In this document: positions 8,470 through 16,740 of the stretch, one piece after another | Layout of the letters: each line of letters begins with the position of its first letter | Position numbering within the stretch: position 1 is the stretch's first letter | Made by a program: the position numbers and the translations under genes | The notes under the pieces: generated by a model | What the model was told of the DNA's origin: nothing | The model's input: the letters and a program-made list of their open reading frames with translations, nothing else | Databases searched by the model: none | Origin: an uncultured Megasphaera sp. | Lineage (GTDB): Bacteria > Bacillota > Negativicutes > Veillonellales > Megasphaeraceae | Length of the DNA: 64,000 nt | Assembly (NCBI RefSeq): GCF_900539295.1 | Contig: NZ_UQBH01000001.1 | Location: 1-64,000 of the forward strand | Reading direction: 5' to 3'

Positions 8470-8861
8470 TATTGATTCGCTCCCTTCCAATCAAACGCCA
8501 CGCCTTTTGGCATTTCATCGGCTTTTTGGGGCGTATCCGTAAGATACTGCAGGTCATCGGCATAGCTTTTAGCCAGTCTGTCAATGGACTGCTGCTGCTG
8601 TTCCGTAGCCTTACTGCGGTTCTTCATGGCAACGGCAATCATAGCCGTCACTTCATAGCGCGTCAAGTTATAAGAACGGTCAAACCGTTCCATGGGAGCC
8701 CCGGTCAGTCCGGCTTCAGACAAGGCGTAGACAGCCTTGTATTCCCAAGAACTCCTGTCAACACTGTCAAATTGGTTGGGCGCATACGGATTATATGCAC
8801 CGGCCGGGCTCACAACCCCCAGAAAGAGGCAGGCTGCCAGCAAAAGGAAAATTTTCTTCAT
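8469..8861 (-). CDS. Small exported protein with an SLH-like domain
   Basis: A 130-residue protein with a signal peptide (MKKIFLLLAACLFLG..., probable cleavage after SPAGA). Residues about 30-85 resemble one S-layer-homology repeat: FDSVDRSSWEYKAVYALSEAGL followed by the TRYEVTAMIAVAM helix, with the TR motif typical of SLH. In Negativicutes SLH domains anchor outer-membrane proteins to peptidoglycan polyamines. A C-terminal helix-rich part follows. ATG 8861 has GGGAGG 7 nt upstream. An envelope-tethering role is inferred from the domain resemblance only. Confidence 0.72.
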   Translation of the reverse strand: MKKIFLLLAACLFLGVVSPAGAYNPYAPNQFDSVDRSSWEYKAVYALSEAGLTGAPMERFDRSYNLTRYEVTAMIAVAMKNRSKATEQQQQSIDRLAKSYADDLQYLTDTPQKADEMPKGVAFDWKGANQ

Positions 8862-8945
8862 CGTCGTTCCTCCCATAAATAAATATACTCCCCGCCGGGT
8901 CTAACATATGTCATACCTGAAAGAGAGCATATTCACGAATACGTA

Positions 8946-9527
8946 TTATTTGGCTTTGTCGGCATCTTTACTGCCCTGTTTCCGCCCCTGATCGGGACGT
9001 GCCTGCTGAGCCGACTTTTCGTTGACCGAAACAGCCGGAGCCGCATCAACCTGGCTTAAGACGTCGGCCGTCTTTTCTTCTCCATCGGCGGCCATGTCAT
9101 CGAGCAGCCGCAGCTGACTGGTCAGTATAGCCCGGCATTTTGCGCGATAGGCTCCCGTTTGAGCTTTGAGCTTTTCCCATTCCTGCTGTGAATTTTGCAG
9201 GCTCATCATCGTTTCGTCAAGCATCTTCTGCTTTTTGCTTTCTGCTTCCTGCAAAATCAGTTCTGCTTCCTTACGGGCCGAAACCTTGACATTTTCAGCA
9301 GTCTGTTGAGCCAGCATGAGTGTGCTGTTCATGGTAGCTTCCATTTTTTCGTACTGCGTCAGCTTGTCCTGAAGGCTGTCACAGCGTTCTTTCAGTTCGC
9401 AGTATTCCCGGTATACTTTTTCGTAGTCACCGGCAATATTGTTCATGAAAGCATCGACATCTTCCTCGCTGTAGCCGCGAAAACCGCGTTTAAATTCCTT
9501 ATTATGAATATCCATTGGTGTAAGCAT
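8946..9527 (-). CDS. divIVA: DivIVA domain protein
   Basis: A 193-residue DivIVA-family protein. The N-terminus MLTPMDIHNKEFKRGFRGYS matches the family's membrane-binding and curvature-sensing region, followed by a long coiled coil (about residues 30-135) and a charged, low-complexity C-terminus. DivIVA marks negatively curved membrane at poles and septa and recruits division or morphogenesis partners. ATG 9527 has GGAGG 7 nt upstream. It closes the conserved yggS-sepF-ylmH-divIVA cluster. Confidence 0.92.
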   Translation of the reverse strand: MLTPMDIHNKEFKRGFRGYSEEDVDAFMNNIAGDYEKVYREYCELKERCDSLQDKLTQYEKMEATMNSTLMLAQQTAENVKVSARKEAELILQEAESKKQKMLDETMMSLQNSQQEWEKLKAQTGAYRAKCRAILTSQLRLLDDMAADGEEKTADVLSQVDAAPAVSVNEKSAQQARPDQGRKQGSKDADKAK

Positions 9528-9551
9528 GGTATCTCCTCCGTACAAAGGGAA

Positions 9552-10337
9552 TTACATATAGCGCTTCAACAGAACGCCGGTTCTGCCTTTTCGTGACGTT
9601 CCGGTAATTTCGGCCAGCTCCATCCGCCCTTTGCCGCGGAGAGAAATGACATCACCTTGACGAACTTCCTGGCTGGGGCCCTTGGCAGGCTGCCAATTGA
9701 CCTGTACCCGTTCACCTTTAATGGCATCGGCCGCTTTGGTGCGGGAAATACCGAATCCCGATGAAACGATGGCATCCAGGCGAAGCGAGGCCACAGTCGT
9801 CTTGATTTCTTTCACTTTTTCCTGACGCGGCGTAATGTCGCTCAGGGGTATTTCTTCAATCGCCACGTTTACCATCGCGATTTTCGTAAAGTTCTGCTGT
9901 AAATACGGGACGAGCTGCGTTTCCGCCAACAAGACGGCGCCGGCATCCTGCATGATGATATCGCCAAAGCGTCCCCGGTCGATGCCGAGGCCCATGAGCG
10001 AACCCAGGACGTCGCGGTGGCCTAAGAGGCGGTAGCGGTCATCCCAGCTCAGTTTACAAGCCGTAATGCCAAAATCGACAGGACCGTCATAGTCAACGCC
10101 GACAAAGGCCAATTTAACCCGTTCAGCCCCTTCGTAGCCGCCGGAAGTACGCAGTACCAAAGACGGCACATGGGCCTGAATGGTCTCGCCGATCTGGACG
10201 GCGCCGGGCGATACGAATTCACTGACGGCATACGGACGTCCCTTAGCCGCACTGTCTGCCAAATCGATAAGACGGGCAGCTAACTCCCCATTATCAGTTC
10301 CCTGATAATAGCGGATAATTCTATCTCTATTCTTCAA
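9552..10337 (-). CDS. ylmH: YlmH-like RNA-binding protein with S4 domain
   Basis: A 261-residue YlmH family protein: an N-terminal alpha/beta region (about 1-170) and a C-terminal S4 RNA-binding domain (about 180-245, LRLDAIVSSGFGISRTKAADAI and VRQGDVISLRGKG split by a loop). In Bacillus the YlmH/RqcP group is linked to ribosome-associated quality control and to the division cluster. The start is TTG 10337, with GAGGG 6 nt upstream. It lies between sepF and divIVA as expected. Confidence 0.88.
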   Translation of the reverse strand: MKNRDRIIRYYQGTDNGELAARLIDLADSAAKGRPYAVSEFVSPGAVQIGETIQAHVPSLVLRTSGGYEGAERVKLAFVGVDYDGPVDFGITACKLSWDDRYRLLGHRDVLGSLMGLGIDRGRFGDIIMQDAGAVLLAETQLVPYLQQNFTKIAMVNVAIEEIPLSDITPRQEKVKEIKTTVASLRLDAIVSSGFGISRTKAADAIKGERVQVNWQPAKGPSQEVRQGDVISLRGKGRMELAEITGTSRKGRTGVLLKRYM

Positions 10338-10353
10338 AACAATCCCTCAATCA

Positions 10354-10878
10354 TTAACGAAGCGGTGTATTGCCGCCGTTGTTGTCATTATTTGTACCGC
10401 CGACATTCCACGTGAGAGGCGGTGCATTAAAATCGCTGTAGTCATCGCGCTTGCCATGGTCTACGGTAACATTGCTGGGCACACAGAGGAAGATTTCCTT
10501 GCCTACCTTCTGAATATTGCCGTCGATGGCATAGGTAGCCCCGCTGACGAAGTCAACGACGCGTTTAGCAACGTCTTCCGGCGTCGCTTCAAAATTGATG
10601 ACAACGGGCTTGCGGTCGCGGATATAATCGGCAATGCTCTGCGAGTCATCAAAGGTTTCCGGTTCAACGATGACCATGCGCAGCGGTTTTGCCGGAGTCG
10701 GCGTATAGTTGACACTGGTACGGCTCGGTGCTACGGCAGGAGTGCGGCGCGGTACGCGTTCTTCTTCATATTCCAATTCATCTTCATATTCATCCGTTTC
10801 AAATTCGTCGTCTTCGTTGACATTGCCTACGCCGCTTACGACATTTACTAATCTATCCCACATGTTCTTTTTCTTCAT
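10354..10878 (-). CDS. sepF: Cell division protein SepF
   Basis: A 174-residue SepF: a short amphipathic N-terminal helix (MKKKNMWDRLVNVV), a very acidic linker (about 20-45), then the globular SepF domain (about 68-155, RPVVINFEATPEDVAKRV-like region). SepF tethers FtsZ to the membrane and aligns protofilaments at the septum. ATG 10878 follows GGAGGAG. It lies 15 nt downstream of yggS; the membrane gene ylmG, usual next to sepF, is absent here. Confidence 0.93.
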   Translation of the reverse strand: MKKKNMWDRLVNVVSGVGNVNEDDEFETDEYEDELEYEEERVPRRTPAVAPSRTSVNYTPTPAKPLRMVIVEPETFDDSQSIADYIRDRKPVVINFEATPEDVAKRVVDFVSGATYAIDGNIQKVGKEIFLCVPSNVTVDHGKRDDYSDFNAPPLTWNVGGTNNDNNGGNTPLR

Positions 10879-10893
10879 AGTAAATACTCCTCC

Positions 10894-11577
10894 TTAGTAA
10901 TTACGTGCCCCAAAGATTGCCGTACCGACGCGGACGACATTGGCGCCTTCTTCAATCGCTATTTCAAAATCATGGGTCATCCCCATGGACAGATACCGGA
11001 TCTGGCCTTCTGGGAACTTCGGCTTCATATCTTCATATAAAGCGCGGGCAATGCGGAACACGGGCCGCACGTCTTCGACGTTTTCGTAGTTCGGGGCCAT
11101 GCACATCAGCCCCCGGACACAGACGTGATCCAATCCCTTTGCCAATTCACAAATCGCAGGAAAATCTTCAACTTCCATACCAAATTTACTTTCTTCGCGG
11201 GCTACATTGACCTGCAAGAGGATGTCCTGCACCTTTTCAATTTTACCGGCTTCCTTATTCACAGCTTTCAGCAAGTGCTCCGAATCGATGGAGTGGATAA
11301 GATGGAAGTGTTCTACGGCATGTTTCGCCTTATTGGTCTGTAAATGTCCGATTAAATGCCAGGTCAATCCGTTGTCCGGAAATGCTTCCAGTTTTTGAAT
11401 CGCTTCCTGGACTCGATTTTCACCGACATCAGTAACACCGCACCGGGCGGCCTCTTCCATCATCTCTACCGGATGATTTTTCGTCACTGCAACCAGCGTA
11501 ATTTTGTCAGTTCTGCCGACACGGGCAGCTGCATCAGCAATTTTCTTGTGTACTGCCTCAAGATTTTCCTTAATCAA
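10894..11577 (-). CDS. yggS: YggS/PROSC family PLP-homeostasis protein
   Basis: A 227-residue alanine-racemase-fold protein that binds pyridoxal phosphate and buffers free PLP. The PLP lysine lies in LVAVTKNHP; family stretches GENRVQEA, WHLIGHLQTNKAK and LSMGMTHDFEIAI are present. TTG 11577 is preferred because GGAGGG lies 6 nt upstream; an in-frame ATG at 11598 lies before that site and has no ribosome binding site. It is the first gene of the sepF cluster, 116 nt downstream of pgeF. Confidence 0.92.
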   Translation of the reverse strand: MIKENLEAVHKKIADAAARVGRTDKITLVAVTKNHPVEMMEEAARCGVTDVGENRVQEAIQKLEAFPDNGLTWHLIGHLQTNKAKHAVEHFHLIHSIDSEHLLKAVNKEAGKIEKVQDILLQVNVAREESKFGMEVEDFPAICELAKGLDHVCVRGLMCMAPNYENVEDVRPVFRIARALYEDMKPKFPEGQIRYLSMGMTHDFEIAIEEGANVVRVGTAIFGARNY

Positions 11578-11693
11578 GCCTATCCCTCCGTCGTGCATGC
11601 AATTATATGTATTTATAAAACATTACACTTCTTTTATTATATATAGTTAGCCCTATAAAAGCTAGTCATATTTAAAAATTTATTCATCTGCTT

Positions 11694-12500
11694 TTACAAA
11701 ATAACAAAGGCCCCCATGCGTCCCGTATGGCCGCCGTCACGGCGATAGGAGAAGAATTTCTCCTCTTCCCTGAAGACACAGCTGGTCGTCGTCTCGATAT
11801 GTTCCGGAATCAGGCCGGCATCGGTCAGGAGAAGGTGATTGGCCTGCCACAAATCGACAACCCAGGCCCCGTTCTGTTTACCGGTGCACTCGCCGTAAGC
11901 CGGCCCTAACTGCTGAAAGGTCATAGCCGTATCCTCACTGACTTCAAAATGGGCCTTCGATATAGACGGGCCGATATAAGCCAGCAGATCTTTTGGCTTC
12001 GAACCATAGGCCAGCTCCATCGCTAATACGGTCTTAGACGCCAGCCTTTTTGCCGTTCCCCGCCAACCGTCATGGATGACGGCACAGGCCCTTTTTACCG
12101 GATCAAACACGATGACCGGCACACAGTCGGCAATGCACATCATGAGGGGTACGCCGGGAATATTGGTCATCAGGGCGTCCGTGTGAGGAAAGGCATCGGC
12201 ATAGCTTCCGGCGCCGCGGCCAATTTCACTCGGGCCGACAGCGACGATATGGTCCTCATGAGTCTGCTTAGCCGTCGTAAGGCGCTGCAGATCACAGCCC
12301 AAAAGCGTACAGAGACGTCGCCGGTTCTCAAGGACGTTCTGGGCACGGTCATCGACGTGAAGGCCCAGGTTCAGTGACCGAAAGGGATCTTCACTGACGC
12401 CGCCGCTGCGTCCGGTCACGCCATGACAGACGCCGACATCTTTTAACAACGTGCTTTCTTCCCAACAAATCCCGTTTTCATGTTCTACCCACTTGGTCAT
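11694..12500 (-). CDS. pgeF: Peptidoglycan editing factor PgeF / YfiH family (multicopper polyphenol oxidase fold)
   Basis: A 268-residue YfiH/YlmD-family protein. Family landmarks include TTAKQTHEDHIVAV, ADCVPVIVFDP with the catalytic-type Cys, VIHDGWRGT and the C-terminal FFSYRRDGGHTGRMGAFVIL. In E. coli PgeF prevents misincorporation of L-Ser in peptidoglycan precursors; other members are purine nucleosidases. ATG 12500 is preceded by GGAGG (5-nt spacer) and begins 1 nt after the upstream stop. It lies next to yggS-sepF, as ylmD does in Bacillus. Confidence 0.92.
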   Translation of the reverse strand: MTKWVEHENGICWEESTLLKDVGVCHGVTGRSGGVSEDPFRSLNLGLHVDDRAQNVLENRRRLCTLLGCDLQRLTTAKQTHEDHIVAVGPSEIGRGAGSYADAFPHTDALMTNIPGVPLMMCIADCVPVIVFDPVKRACAVIHDGWRGTAKRLASKTVLAMELAYGSKPKDLLAYIGPSISKAHFEVSEDTAMTFQQLGPAYGECTGKQNGAWVVDLWQANHLLLTDAGLIPEHIETTTSCVFREEEKFFSYRRDGGHTGRMGAFVIL

Positions 12501-12501
12501 T

Positions 12502-14229
12502 TCAGCCTCCACAAATATGGCAGCGGCGGCAGCCCTCAAAGCAAGGCAGGGTGTAATCACCGGCTTCGGCCTTCTTTAACTCGTCGGTCAGATAGGTCGG
12601 CACCAAACCGGGATCCAAGGTATCCCAAGGTAAGACCGCATCGAGGGGCCGCTGGTCATATAAAAATCCGTCGATATCAAAATGAAGCTCTTTAGCTGCC
12701 CGCTTCCAGCCTTTGACGCCGCCGTATTCACAGGCTTTGGCCAAAAGGTCCCCGACACGGCGGTCTCCCCGGGACAGGACGCCCTGGATGTAAGCCGACC
12801 GCAAGGGCTCGATGAGCAGCTCGATCTGTTTATCTTTTAAGGCCTTCTTTAAAAAGGCCAGCCGTTTCTCAACGACCTTCTTATCGGTCATGGCCATCCA
12901 CTGAAACGGCGTGAGCGGCTTAGGAATAAAGGGATTGATACTGAGAGTAATGCGGCTCGTATTGCCGATGGCCTTCATATGCTCTTGAACGCGGCGGGTC
13001 ATGGCAGCGATGCCTTCAATATCGGCATCTTCTTCCATGGGCAGGCCGACCATGATATACATGCGCACATGACGAATTCCCGCTTCCGTCGCAAGGTCGA
13101 TGGATTGCAGCAGATGTTCTTCCGTAATCCCCTTATTGATGATATCCCGCATCCGTTTACTGCCCGCTTCCGGTGCCAGGGTAATCGTCTTTTGCCCGCT
13201 CTCAGCCAACCCCTTTACGATGGCCGGCGTAATCGAATCAGCCCTGAGGGAGGCACAGGAAAAGCCGAGGCCCTGTTCACGAATAAAGGTGACTAATTCA
13301 TCGATATAAGGATAATCTGAAATAGCTGCCCCCATGAGGCCGATTTTCTTCCCCAATTTCTTACCGCGCAGGACCGCCGATTTGACGTATTCCAAGGGTC
13401 GGACGCGAGGCCGCCGGTAACAGTAGCCGGCCATGCAAAAACGACAGTGACGACCGCAGCCCCGGGCGATTTCAATGAGATACATAGCACCGAATTCCGT
13501 ATTCGGCGTGGCAATGACCGTTTCTCCCGGCTGAGTCAGTTCGCGCCACTGCCGTTCTACCTTCGCCGGAATCCCTTCTTCCGGGACGATTCGCAGAAGA
13601 TGGCCGTCATCATCGTACTCATGTCGGTAGAGAGACGGCACATAGATACCCGGCACGTGCTGCGCCAAATAGCGCAGGAGATCGTGCCGCCCGAGTCCCT
13701 GGTCCTTGGCCTCACGGTAGGCATCGAGGAAGGCATGGATAAAGCCTTCACCTTCACCGACCATGACGACGTCGACAAAAGGCGACAGCGGCTCGGGATT
13801 AAAGAAGGCAACGGGCCCTCCCATGACGACCAGCGTGTCGTCGTCGCCGCGGTCGGCGGCTAAAACAGGAATCCGCCCCATTTTCAAAATGGCCGGTACG
13901 TTGAAATAATCCATCTCGAAACTGACGGACAGGCCGAGGATTTCAAAGTCCGAAAGCGGGCGCCTGTTCTCTAAAGAGACCAGCGGTTCACCGGTCTTCT
14001 CAAAGACTTTCATCAATTCTTTATCCGGCAGGAATGCTCGCTCACAGAGCCAGTCCTCACGGCTGTTTACTTCGCGGTAAATAATCTGCATCCCCAGATT
14101 GCTCATGGCAACGTCATACGTATTGGGATAACAAATAGCCATAGCCCGCCGCGTCCCAAACGGATAGATAACGGCACCGGTTTCCTGACTCATGAGTTCA
14201 TCCAGTGCCTTCTCTACTTGCCAGCTCAT
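12502..14229 (-). CDS. Radical SAM protein with B12-binding-like N-terminus (TIGR03960-like)
   Basis: A 575-residue radical SAM protein. The N-terminal half has a cobalamin-binding-like Rossmann region (AICYPNTYDVAMSNLGMQII). The radical SAM core follows, with the 4Fe-4S motif CGRHCRFC near residue 275 and the downstream GLMGAAISDYPYIDEL segment. It ends with a Cys-rich tail, CFEGCRRCHICGG. The family is widespread in firmicutes, often near ribosome or division genes, without an established reaction. ATG 14229 is chosen since GGGGG lies 7 nt upstream; another ATG two codons earlier is too close to it. Confidence 0.85.
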   Translation of the reverse strand: MSWQVEKALDELMSQETGAVIYPFGTRRAMAICYPNTYDVAMSNLGMQIIYREVNSREDWLCERAFLPDKELMKVFEKTGEPLVSLENRRPLSDFEILGLSVSFEMDYFNVPAILKMGRIPVLAADRGDDDTLVVMGGPVAFFNPEPLSPFVDVVMVGEGEGFIHAFLDAYREAKDQGLGRHDLLRYLAQHVPGIYVPSLYRHEYDDDGHLLRIVPEEGIPAKVERQWRELTQPGETVIATPNTEFGAMYLIEIARGCGRHCRFCMAGYCYRRPRVRPLEYVKSAVLRGKKLGKKIGLMGAAISDYPYIDELVTFIREQGLGFSCASLRADSITPAIVKGLAESGQKTITLAPEAGSKRMRDIINKGITEEHLLQSIDLATEAGIRHVRMYIMVGLPMEEDADIEGIAAMTRRVQEHMKAIGNTSRITLSINPFIPKPLTPFQWMAMTDKKVVEKRLAFLKKALKDKQIELLIEPLRSAYIQGVLSRGDRRVGDLLAKACEYGGVKGWKRAAKELHFDIDGFLYDQRPLDAVLPWDTLDPGLVPTYLTDELKKAEAGDYTLPCFEGCRRCHICGG

Positions 14230-14252
14230 CGACATTCCCCCTTTATACGGCA

Positions 14253-14277
14253 AAAGCTCCCCGGCTAAGGGAGCTTT
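14253..14277 (-). terminator. Hairpin with short U-run in the radical SAM leader (possible attenuator)
   Basis: On the minus strand AAAGCTCCC (14269-14277) and GGGAGCTTT (14253-14261) form a perfect 9-bp stem with a 7-nt loop, followed by TTG. It lies 24 nt upstream of the start codon at 14229 and downstream of a plausible promoter. It could therefore act as a premature terminator or hinder translation initiation. No partner antiterminator was identified. Confidence 0.5.
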
Positions 14278-14335
14278 CCGTGCAAATCCTTCAAGATCCA
14301 CCAAGTCGCCTGAAGAGACGGCTCTCGTCTTAGGT

Positions 14336-14364
14336 ATCCTATATTGTATCACAGATTGCTTCAA
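14336..14364 (-). promoter_or_regulatory. Possible promoter for the radical SAM/pgeF genes
   Basis: Minus-strand TTGAAG (14359-14364) and TAGGAT (14336-14341) have a 17-nt spacer; an overlapping TACAAT (14343-14348) is an alternative -10. Both matches are imperfect. It would give a leader of roughly 100 nt before the radical SAM gene. Confidence 0.4.
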
Positions 14365-14507
14365 CGGGCCAGCAGCCCGTAAAAACAGAGCGACGGAAAA
14401 GAAAATCCGCTCCCAGTCGGTTGCCCTTGAAGGGACATCATGCTATCTTATAAAAGGCAATACCGTCAATTGAATCCATTTCATTGCATTTATAAAAGGA
14501 GTATCTC

Positions 14508-14888
14508 ATGGAAAAAATCATCTTCATCGCCCTCGGCGGTGGCATCGGTTCCGCCCTGCGCTACGGAATCACACAGCTGACAGTTCGCTGCGGAGCCGTC
14601 AGCCTTCCTTACGGCACGATTCTGGCTAACACCATCGGGTCTTTTTGCATCGGCCTCCTCTTCGTATTCTTTACTCAAATGTCCACTCTGCCGCCGACAG
14701 TCAAACTCTTCTTCGTTACCGGTATCTTAGGCGGCTTTACGACATTTTCCACGTACAACATGGAGCTGCTGACCCTGGTCCGCACAGGCGACATCTTATC
14801 AGCAGCCGCCTATTTTTCATTCAACGTCATCGGCGGCTTTCTCTGCTGCTGGCTCGGGTTTGCCGTCGGCAACGCCTTTTGGCAATAA
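14508..14888 (+). CDS. crcB: Fluoride ion channel CrcB/FluC
   Basis: A 126-residue, four-helix membrane protein of the Fluc family, which works as a dual-topology dimer exporting fluoride. The landmark GGGIGSALRYG opens the protein, and GTILANTIGSF and TGILGGFTTFSTYN follow with the conserved Asn and the FTTFST phenylalanine box. ATG 14508 follows GGAG with a 6-nt spacer. It stands alone between a divergent radical SAM gene and a convergent symporter that ends 5 nt away. I did not find a fluoride riboswitch upstream. Confidence 0.92.
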   Translation: MEKIIFIALGGGIGSALRYGITQLTVRCGAVSLPYGTILANTIGSFCIGLLFVFFTQMSTLPPTVKLFFVTGILGGFTTFSTYNMELLTLVRTGDILSAAAYFSFNVIGGFLCCWLGFAVGNAFWQ

Positions 14889-14892
14889 GGTT

Positions 14893-16326
14893 TTAATGCT
14901 GGGCCGGTGCGCTGATTTTCTCAGACAGGCCTTCCGTCGAAATAGACTTTTTGGATGCCAGGCTGATGCCGCAGAAAGTAAGGCTGCAGACGATCCATTC
15001 GGCATAGATGACATGGGGCAGAACGCGAACGGCCGGAACGAGCATCCAGGCGGCGAGGACGATAATCGAGACCATGATCGTATAGAAGGCGGCCTGTCGC
15101 GAGCAGTAGGCCGGCGCATACATGGTCATGAGTACGATGACCGCAAAGGCCGTCATAAGCGACAAGCCCGCCATGAGCGTTGAAATGATGCCGCTGATCG
15201 TGAGGGCAAAGCCCAGCGTCAAAAGGCCTAACAGGAGTACCGAAATGCGGGTGACAGCCATGTATTTCTTATCCGACATCCGGGGATCGATGAACTGCTT
15301 ATGAATATCGTGAGAATAAAGGGTCGCTGCCGACAAGAGTAAGTTGCAGGCCGTACTGACGTCAGCTGCCCACAAAGAAGCTAAGGTAATCCCGGCAATC
15401 CAGGGATTGAGCGACATGATAAGCTGCGGCAAAGCCGTCGTCGGCGAAATAGAGGGATACATTTCCGAGGCAATGACGCCGAGCAGCGCTGCGATGAAGC
15501 CGACGGGAAGCATGACCAATCCGCCGATGATGAATCCTCTGCGAGCCGTCTGTACATCTTTGGCGCCAAGAGAAATCTGAATGATAGCCTGGAGGGAAAT
15601 ATTGACCGTAATCAAGACGACGATCCAGGTAACAATCGTCATCGGGCCGACACCGCTGAAGAAATCCATCGTCGTCACCGACGGCGCCTGAATGGCAACG
15701 ATGTCGATGCCGCCGGCCATGGCTACGATGAGAAAGGCGGCTACGGTAATACCGATGTACTGCAGGGTCACGTTGAGGATATTGGACTGGCTGGCTGACC
15801 ACATGCCGCCGATCAGGGTAATTCCGATGAAGACGACAGCACTGGTGAACATGCCCGTCACCGGCGTGAAGATATCCGGCATGAGGGCTGCCAGGACGGC
15901 CCCTCCGGCAACGTACTGGAGGCTCATGACGACGAGCTGTACCAAGACCTGGCAGGCGATGCCGGCGACCATGCTGCGGCGGTCATAATACCGTTCGAGA
16001 AGTTCCGGCACGGTCGTAATATTGAGGCGGCGGTACTTCTTGGCAACGGTCAGTCCCATGACGATGGCGCCGATGCCCCAAGCCGCCGTGTACCAGCCGG
16101 CAGACAGGCCGACTTTATAAGCCTGCTCGGCAACGCCGATCGTCGAGGCCCCGCCGACGGCCAAGCCGACGATGGATACCATGATAAGGGGCGTCGTCAA
16201 TCTGCGGCCAGCCAATACATAAGCTTCGGCCGATGCCGCAGCCTTGCGCTTCACATACCAACTGATGCCGAAGAGTACGCCGATATAGGCTAAAATAATG
16301 ACAATTTGAATTCCTGTTGTTCCCAT
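14893..16326 (-). CDS. Sodium:solute symporter (SSS family)
   Basis: A 477-residue membrane protein with about 13 predicted helices. It matches the sodium:solute symporter family: GLAVGGASTIGVAEQAYKVG near residue 60, WGIGAIVMGL, and the ASLWAADVSTACNLLLSAATL region. These carriers import amino acids, pantothenate or other solutes with Na+. ATG 16326 has GAGGAG 7 nt upstream. The gene is preceded by a T-box leader, so expression should respond to an uncharged tRNA, which argues that the substrate is an amino acid. Which one is not resolved. Confidence 0.88.
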   Translation of the reverse strand: MGTTGIQIVIILAYIGVLFGISWYVKRKAAASAEAYVLAGRRLTTPLIMVSIVGLAVGGASTIGVAEQAYKVGLSAGWYTAAWGIGAIVMGLTVAKKYRRLNITTVPELLERYYDRRSMVAGIACQVLVQLVVMSLQYVAGGAVLAALMPDIFTPVTGMFTSAVVFIGITLIGGMWSASQSNILNVTLQYIGITVAAFLIVAMAGGIDIVAIQAPSVTTMDFFSGVGPMTIVTWIVVLITVNISLQAIIQISLGAKDVQTARRGFIIGGLVMLPVGFIAALLGVIASEMYPSISPTTALPQLIMSLNPWIAGITLASLWAADVSTACNLLLSAATLYSHDIHKQFIDPRMSDKKYMAVTRISVLLLGLLTLGFALTISGIISTLMAGLSLMTAFAVIVLMTMYAPAYCSRQAAFYTIMVSIIVLAAWMLVPAVRVLPHVIYAEWIVCSLTFCGISLASKKSISTEGLSEKISAPAQH

Positions 16327-16355
16327 AATAAAAACTCCTCTCTTCTTAATTTCCC

Positions 16356-16383
16356 GAAAAAAAATCGCCCCTAAAAAGGGACG
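16356..16383 (-). terminator. Second T-box terminator
   Basis: On the minus strand CGTCCCT pairs with AGGGGCG around TTTT, followed by eight T residues. It comes directly after the second T-box sequence and 30 nt before the symporter start codon, so it is a second transcription checkpoint. Confidence 0.82.
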
Positions 16384-16419
16384 ACGAAGTCGCGGTACCA
16401 CCCAATTTATCGATAGAAT

Positions 16420-16464
16420 AAAAAAAGGGTGGCACCCAGGGACGGAAAATCCGCGGTACCACCC
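16420..16464 (-). terminator. First T-box terminator
   Basis: On the minus strand GGGTGGTACCGCGG pairs with CCGTCCCTGGGTGCCACCC, followed by TTTTTTT (16420-16426). The 5' arm includes the first T-box sequence, as expected for a terminator mutually exclusive with the tRNA-stabilised antiterminator. Confidence 0.85.
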
Positions 16465-16666
16465 TATTTATCTTGAATCGATCAACTCATGGCCGTATAA
16501 CGGCAGCCGCCCCGGTACAGCCTACTAATGTTCAGCCGTACAGTTCAGGAATGAACTTCACGCCTCGTCCCCTGTATCCTCACACCACCCGGATACTCTC
16601 TGAAAAGTTTAAAGGCCCTACTTTTTTCCGTCACAACTGTTATCAGGAAATTAATTGTTGAACTAG

Positions 16667-16694
16667 ATTATACAGGAAAATAAATGAAAGTCAA
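16667..16694 (-). promoter_or_regulatory. Promoter of the T-box/symporter transcript
   Basis: Minus-strand TTGACT (16689-16694) and a perfect TATAAT (16667-16672) with a 16-nt spacer. It lies directly upstream of the T-box stem I and about 50 nt downstream of the secretin stop codon. Confidence 0.82.
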
Positions 16695-16740
16695 GAAAAT
16701 CTTTCCCTAAAAATCGACTAAATTGGCGTAAAACGTCGTA

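Larger units (their letters stand above)
16356..16662 (-). promoter_or_regulatory. T-box leader with two antiterminator/terminator modules
   Basis: On the minus strand the leader contains stem I landmarks: an AGTA bulge (about 16618-16622), CAGAGAG, GGTGGTGTGA, and later CTGAACATTAGTAGG and GCCGTTA. Two copies of the T-box sequence GGTGGTACCGCG then follow (16452-16463 and 16391-16402), each followed by its own terminator. Only one stem I is present. The specifier lies near GTTCATTCCTGAAC (about 16543-16556); the codon could be CAU, UCA, AUU or UUC by different alignments, so I leave it open. Confidence 0.9.

Noticed and set aside
14365..14507. Fluoride riboswitch before crcB
   Set aside because: The conserved GATGG-type core and pseudoknot partners could not be found in the upstream stretch.
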